From Hyphomicrobium sp. (GTDB lineage: Bacteria; Pseudomonadota; Alphaproteobacteria; Rhizobiales; Hyphomicrobiaceae): a DNA stretch of 64,000 nucleotides. A program made the position numbers and the translations under genes. Location of the stretch: assembly GCF_009026145.1 (NCBI RefSeq), contig NZ_WBUE01000002.1:62001-126000 (forward strand), given 5' to 3'. The notes under the pieces were generated by a model, which saw only the letters and a program-made list of their open reading frames with translations, had not been told where the DNA came from and made no database searches. Shown here piece after piece: positions 60,397 through 64,000 of this stretch. Every line of letters starts with the position of its first letter. The stretch's first letter is position 1.

Positions 60397-61179
60397 TTAG
60401 TGAAAGACCATGCCCGCGACGTGGAAGCCCGCATCCGCGTGCACGACCTCGCCGGTGATCGACGCTCCATAGTCGCTGGCAAGCAGTACTGACACCCGCC
60501 CGATCTCGCAGGCGTCGACCGTGCGCCGGAGCGGCGCCTTCTCGGCGGCCTCCGCAAGGAGCTCGTCGAAATGCTCGATGCCGGAGGCGGCGCGTGTCTT
60601 GATGGGGCCGGCCGAGATTGCGTTGACGCGAATGCTCTTGGGCCCGAGCTCGTGCGCGAGGTAGCGCACCGAGGCTTCAAGGGCGGCCTTGACCGGGCCC
60701 ATGACGTTGTAATGGTCAACGACCTTCTCGGCACCGTAATAGCTCAGGGTGAGCAGGCTGCCGCCGTTCTCCATCAGTGGCTCGGCGAGTCGCGCCATGC
60801 GAATGAAGGAGTGGCAGGAGATCAGCATCGACTCCGCAAACCCATCTGCCGAGCAATCGACAAGCCTGCCGTGCAGGTCTTCCTTGCGTGCCCAGGCGAT
60901 GGCATGAAAGACGACATCAAGGCGTCCCCACTTTTTCTTCACGGCGTCGAACACAGCCTCGAGTTGCCCGGGCACGGCAACGTTGCACGGCATCAGGATC
61001 TCCGCGCTCAGTTCGGTTGCGAGCGGCGCAACGTGCGGCTTCGCTTTGTCGTTCAAGTAAGTCATGGCGAGGTCCGCGCCGGCGCCGCGCAAATGCTTGG
61101 CCGCCCACCAGGCGAGACTGTCCGCGTTCGCCACGCCGACCACCAAGGCTTTCTTTCCCTTCAGATCGATGACTTCCAT
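60397..61179 (-). CDS. fabI: Enoyl-ACP reductase FabI
   Basis: 260 residues, short-chain dehydrogenase fold. N-terminal nucleotide-binding segment LKGKKALVVGVANADSLAWW, and the active site with Tyr-(6)-Lys in YNVMGPVKAALEASVRYLAH. It reduces the enoyl-ACP in fatty-acid elongation using NAD(P)H. The start MEVIDLKGK follows GGAA and matches family N-termini. In alphaproteobacterial stress islands an extra FabI commonly sits beside Pta and PHA synthase genes; this is probably a second, condition-specific copy. Confidence 0.92.
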   Translation of the reverse strand: MEVIDLKGKKALVVGVANADSLAWWAAKHLRGAGADLAMTYLNDKAKPHVAPLATELSAEILMPCNVAVPGQLEAVFDAVKKKWGRLDVVFHAIAWARKEDLHGRLVDCSADGFAESMLISCHSFIRMARLAEPLMENGGSLLTLSYYGAEKVVDHYNVMGPVKAALEASVRYLAHELGPKSIRVNAISAGPIKTRAASGIEHFDELLAEAAEKAPLRRTVDACEIGRVSVLLASDYGASITGEVVHADAGFHVAGMVFH

Positions 61180-61207
61180 TTCAGCGTTCCATCTTGATCC
61201 GATACGC

Positions 61208-62977
61208 TCAGGGGAGCAGGACATATGTTCCAGGTGCATCGCATAGGGGCGCATAGCCCTTTGACGAGTCTCCCAGTCCAGGTGGCGGCACACGATCTGC
61301 GGAAGAATGTTTGCTCAGCCACTTTTGCCAGCAAGGCCACCACGAGCCTTCGTGATGGAAAGCGTTTTGCACCCAGTCGTCAGGAGCCACGTACTTCTCG
61401 CTTTCCGCATGCGTGGCGATCTGGTGTTTGCGGTTAGGACGACCCGGCGGATTGACGATCCCGGCATTATGACCGCCATTGGACAATACGAACGTCACAT
61501 CGGCGTCGGTCAGAGCTTGGATCTTGTAGACCGATCGCCAGGGGGCCACGTGGTCAGAGATCGTGCTCACCGCGAAGACCGGCACGCGGATGTCGCGCAA
61601 CGAGACTGGCCGCCCGTCGACCTCGAAATGCCGGGTTGCCAGCTCGTTATTGAGGAACAGGCGGCGAAGGTATTCCGAGTGCATGCGGGCGGGCATGCGG
61701 GTCGCATCGGCGTTCCACGCCATGAGATCGAACATTGGCGGACGTTCGCCCTTGAGGTAGCTCCGCACCATCGTCGACCAAATCAGGTCATTGGAGCGCA
61801 AGATCTGGAACGCGCCCGCCATCTGCCTTGTATCCAGATAGCCCTGCTCAGCCATCATGTCCTCGAGGAAGCTCACCTGAGCCTCGTCGATGAACAGCAT
61901 GAGCTCGCCGGCCTCGGTGAAGTCGGTCTGCGCTGCGAGAAGTGTGAGTGAGCCCAGGCGCTGGTCACCATCGCGAACCATCGCCGCCGCGACGATGGCG
62001 AGCAACGTGCCGCCAAGGCAATATCCGACAGCGTGAGTCGGCCGGCCGGGGACGATTACCGAGACAACCTCGAGCGCGGCCATCATGCCGAGCCGCCGGT
62101 AGTCGTCCATGCCGAGGTCGCGATCCTCGCCGGTCGGGTTCTTCCAGGAGAGGACAAAAACGGTATGGCCGTGGTCCACCAGGTACTTCACCAGCGAGTT
62201 CACTGGCGACAGGTCAAGGATGTAGTACTTCATGATCCAGGCCGGCACGATCAAAACCGGCTCCCGATAGACGCTGTCCGTCACGGGCGCGTACTGAATG
62301 AGTTCCATCAGCCGGTTGCGCGCGACAACCTTGCCCGGAGTGACGGCAACGTCGCGTCCAACCTGAAATGCGTCTGCACCGAAGGGCTTCCTGCCTTCGA
62401 CAAGGCGCCGCTGATCCTCCCAAAAGTTGATGGCGCCACGCACGAGATTCATTCCAGCTTGTCGAAACGTGATCTCGAGCACCTCAGGATTTGTCAGCAG
62501 GAAATTCGCCGGTGAGACCACGTCAAGTATCTGACGCGCGATGAAAGACGCGATGTCCTCGTGATGCGCGGAAACGCCCCTAACGTCAGTCGTCGCGCGA
62601 TGCCACCACTGCTGTGTGAGCAGGAAACCCTGTGAGATAGCGTTGAACGGCCAGCGGTGCCATGCATCACCCACGAAGCGCTTGTCATTCGCAGCCAGCT
62701 CTACACAGGCCTCGCAGTCGGGATCGATCAAGGCCTTGGGGCAGTACTCAAGAAAATGCATCCAATTGTGAGCTGCGGCCTCTGCGAGTTCGATCTGTTT
62801 GTCTGGCGAGAAGAGCAGGTGCTGCGTCCAATCGGTGTAAGCCTGGATCAGGGCAGCGGGCGACACACCCATGGTCAGGCGTGCAATGGCTCCGTGCAGG
62901 GGGCGATCGAGCGAGAAGCGCAGCCGCTCCCTAGCCTCCGGGGGCTGCCCTTCGTTCGCTGGTGTTAGCTCTTGCAT
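61208..62977 (-). CDS. phaC: Poly(3-hydroxyalkanoate) synthase-like protein
   Basis: 589 residues, alpha/beta hydrolase fold. The nucleophile motif is GYCLGGTLLA (catalytic Cys in GxCxGG), with Asp in ISDHVAPWRSVYK and His in LSNGGHNAGIVNPPG, the complete PHA-synthase triad. The N-terminal region (FLLTNPEVLEITFRQAGMNL) is typical of class I PhaC. It polymerises hydroxyacyl-CoA into storage granules. It lies 5 nt after the phosphotransacetylase gene, so carbon flow between acyl-CoA, acyl phosphate and polymer may be linked. Confidence 0.9.
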   Translation of the reverse strand: MQELTPANEGQPPEARERLRFSLDRPLHGAIARLTMGVSPAALIQAYTDWTQHLLFSPDKQIELAEAAAHNWMHFLEYCPKALIDPDCEACVELAANDKRFVGDAWHRWPFNAISQGFLLTQQWWHRATTDVRGVSAHHEDIASFIARQILDVVSPANFLLTNPEVLEITFRQAGMNLVRGAINFWEDQRRLVEGRKPFGADAFQVGRDVAVTPGKVVARNRLMELIQYAPVTDSVYREPVLIVPAWIMKYYILDLSPVNSLVKYLVDHGHTVFVLSWKNPTGEDRDLGMDDYRRLGMMAALEVVSVIVPGRPTHAVGYCLGGTLLAIVAAAMVRDGDQRLGSLTLLAAQTDFTEAGELMLFIDEAQVSFLEDMMAEQGYLDTRQMAGAFQILRSNDLIWSTMVRSYLKGERPPMFDLMAWNADATRMPARMHSEYLRRLFLNNELATRHFEVDGRPVSLRDIRVPVFAVSTISDHVAPWRSVYKIQALTDADVTFVLSNGGHNAGIVNPPGRPNRKHQIATHAESEKYVAPDDWVQNAFHHEGSWWPCWQKWLSKHSSADRVPPPGLGDSSKGYAPLCDAPGTYVLLP

Positions 62978-62981
62978 AGCG

Positions 62982-63989
62982 TTAGGCCGTCAGAGGATGG
63001 CAAGCCGACTCGGGCTGCGGCGCGCATTGAAGCGTCGGCTCCACAGGAGCGGGCTTTGAAACGACGAGGTTGGCAGTCCGGTCATGGATCAGGGCGGCCA
63101 GCGCCAAGGCGGCGAGCCGCGCCGGCGCGGGATCGGAGCGCGAGCTCAAGACGACGGGCGCGGATAACCCGAGGACGATGCCGGCTGGGATGGCATCGGC
63201 GAGGTACTCCAGGTTTTTCGCGAGGATGTTGCCAGAGACAAGATCGGGCACGAGGAGGATGTCGCAGTCCCCGGCCACCTTGGACGCGATGCCCTTTTCT
63301 TTCGCGGCCCTGAGCGAGATCGCATTGTCGAACGCGAGTGGGCCGTCCACGATGGCTGCGGTGATCTGGCCGCGTTGCGCCATGAGCGTTAGGCACGCGG
63401 CATCAATCGTGGACGCAATAGCGGGATTAACCGTTTCGACGGCAGATAGGACAGCGACTTTGGGCGTCTCCACGCCGAGCAGATGACAGAGCTCGATGGC
63501 GTTCTGAAGAATCTGCGTCTTCGCGTTGAGGTCGGGCGCGATGTTGATCGCGGCATCAGTGATAATGAGCAGCTTTGAATATGAGGGTATGTCGCACAAG
63601 AAGGCGTGGCTCACCCGCCGTCCCGGAACGCGCAGGCCATGCTCGGCATCGAGAAGCGCGTGCATCAAGGCGTCGGTATGAATAAGCCCCTTCATCAGGA
63701 CGTCGGCCTTTCCCTCACGAACGAGCCTGACGCCCGCGGCGGCCGCCGCGGTGTCGCTGGTGGTTTCAACGAAATTCTCCGTCGCGACTTCGATGGCGGC
63801 CGAAGCCCTGAGATCGCGGATGGGTTTTGCCTCGCCGATGAGGATTGGCTCGACAAAGCCGAGATCGACGGCGTCATGGAGCGTATCGAGCAGCACTTTC
63901 TGCGCCGCGTTCACGACGGCGACCCGAATGGGATTCAATCCCTCGGCCTGATCGATGAGCTTTTGAAGCTTGCTCGCTTGGCGTCCCAT
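62982..63989 (-). CDS. pta: Phosphate acetyl/butyryltransferase
   Basis: 335 residues of the Pta/Ptb family, which interconverts acyl-CoA and acyl phosphate. Recognisable segments: RVAVVNAAQKVLLDTLHDAV, VREGKADVLMKGLIHTDALM, NIAPDLNAKTQILQNAIELC and the C-terminal IPAGIVLGLSAPVVLSSRSD. In related islands an acetate kinase gene often lies next to it; none is seen in the remaining window. The gene starts 11 nt inside the right edge and appears to open the minus-strand series through ftsH. Confidence 0.9.
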   Translation of the reverse strand: MGRQASKLQKLIDQAEGLNPIRVAVVNAAQKVLLDTLHDAVDLGFVEPILIGEAKPIRDLRASAAIEVATENFVETTSDTAAAAAGVRLVREGKADVLMKGLIHTDALMHALLDAEHGLRVPGRRVSHAFLCDIPSYSKLLIITDAAINIAPDLNAKTQILQNAIELCHLLGVETPKVAVLSAVETVNPAIASTIDAACLTLMAQRGQITAAIVDGPLAFDNAISLRAAKEKGIASKVAGDCDILLVPDLVSGNILAKNLEYLADAIPAGIVLGLSAPVVLSSRSDPAPARLAALALAALIHDRTANLVVSKPAPVEPTLQCAPQPESACHPLTA

Positions 63990-64000
63990 GGTGTCACGCC

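Overview
The window looks like part of an alphaproteobacterial (probably Hyphomicrobiales/Rhizobiales) chromosome carrying an integrative conjugative element (ICE) and a metal/stress island. The evidence is the gene content: a TraG-CopG-TrbBCDEJLFG transfer operon of the type common in rhizobial ICEs, a DUF736/DUF2285/HTH/TraF/DUF3363-relaxase leading region, HflKC, CzcCBA, and a Pta-PhaC-FabI cluster. The DNA is GC-rich throughout. Genus cannot be fixed from sequence alone.

Region 1 (1-9,700, minus strand): a tightly packed conjugation operon, traG, a CopG-type gene, trbB, C, D, E, J, L, F and the start of trbG, mostly joined by 4-8 nt start/stop overlaps. Region 2 (9,700-26,680): cargo lying between traG and the relaxase gene, which I expect to be close neighbours in this ICE type. 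It holds an IS1182-like element with recognisable ends and a 5-bp target duplication, a two-gene Mokosh-type anti-phage system (kinase-like/SF1 helicase plus phospholipase-D-like nuclease), decayed stress genes (cation P-type ATPase with one in-frame amber codon, and OsmC, ferric-reductase and UspA fragments), hflK-hflC, and a short tyrosine recombinase next to one copy of a roughly 100-bp repeat whose other copy lies before hflK. Region 3 (26,680-30,910, minus): relaxase, TraF peptidase, HTH protein, frameshifted DUF2285 gene and DUF736 gene with a clear terminator.

Region 4 (31,500-34,860): an isochorismatase-like gene, a small XRE repressor with a 19-bp palindromic operator, a conserved hypothetical gene, and an IS3 element beside an RND-pump fragment. 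Much of the first part is duplicated at 52,200-53,280 in decayed form. Region 5 (35,000-51,100): a metal-handling island with three small secreted His-rich proteins, czcCBA, an OmpR-type two-component system, an MntR-like regulator, a CadA/ZntA-type ATPase, a UspA protein and a Met-rich Spy-like protein. A motif of two CTGAA-like units spaced exactly 11 bp occurs upstream of the small secreted genes and between the two-component genes and their divergent neighbour; I propose it as the response-regulator box.

Region 6 (51,100-64,000): YnfA, a formylglycine-enzyme-like protein, small membrane/secreted proteins, then a compact minus-strand series: phosphotransacetylase, PHA synthase, FabI, YHS protein, DUF5676, a YHS-methyltransferase fusion, DUF2933, an ICMT-like protein, FtsH and a small membrane protein. 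This resembles an alphaproteobacterial stress/energy-storage island.

Several accessory genes carry single frameshifts or stops while the operons for transfer, defence, Czc and FtsH-Pta read cleanly. This could be real decay or residual indel error; read data would decide.
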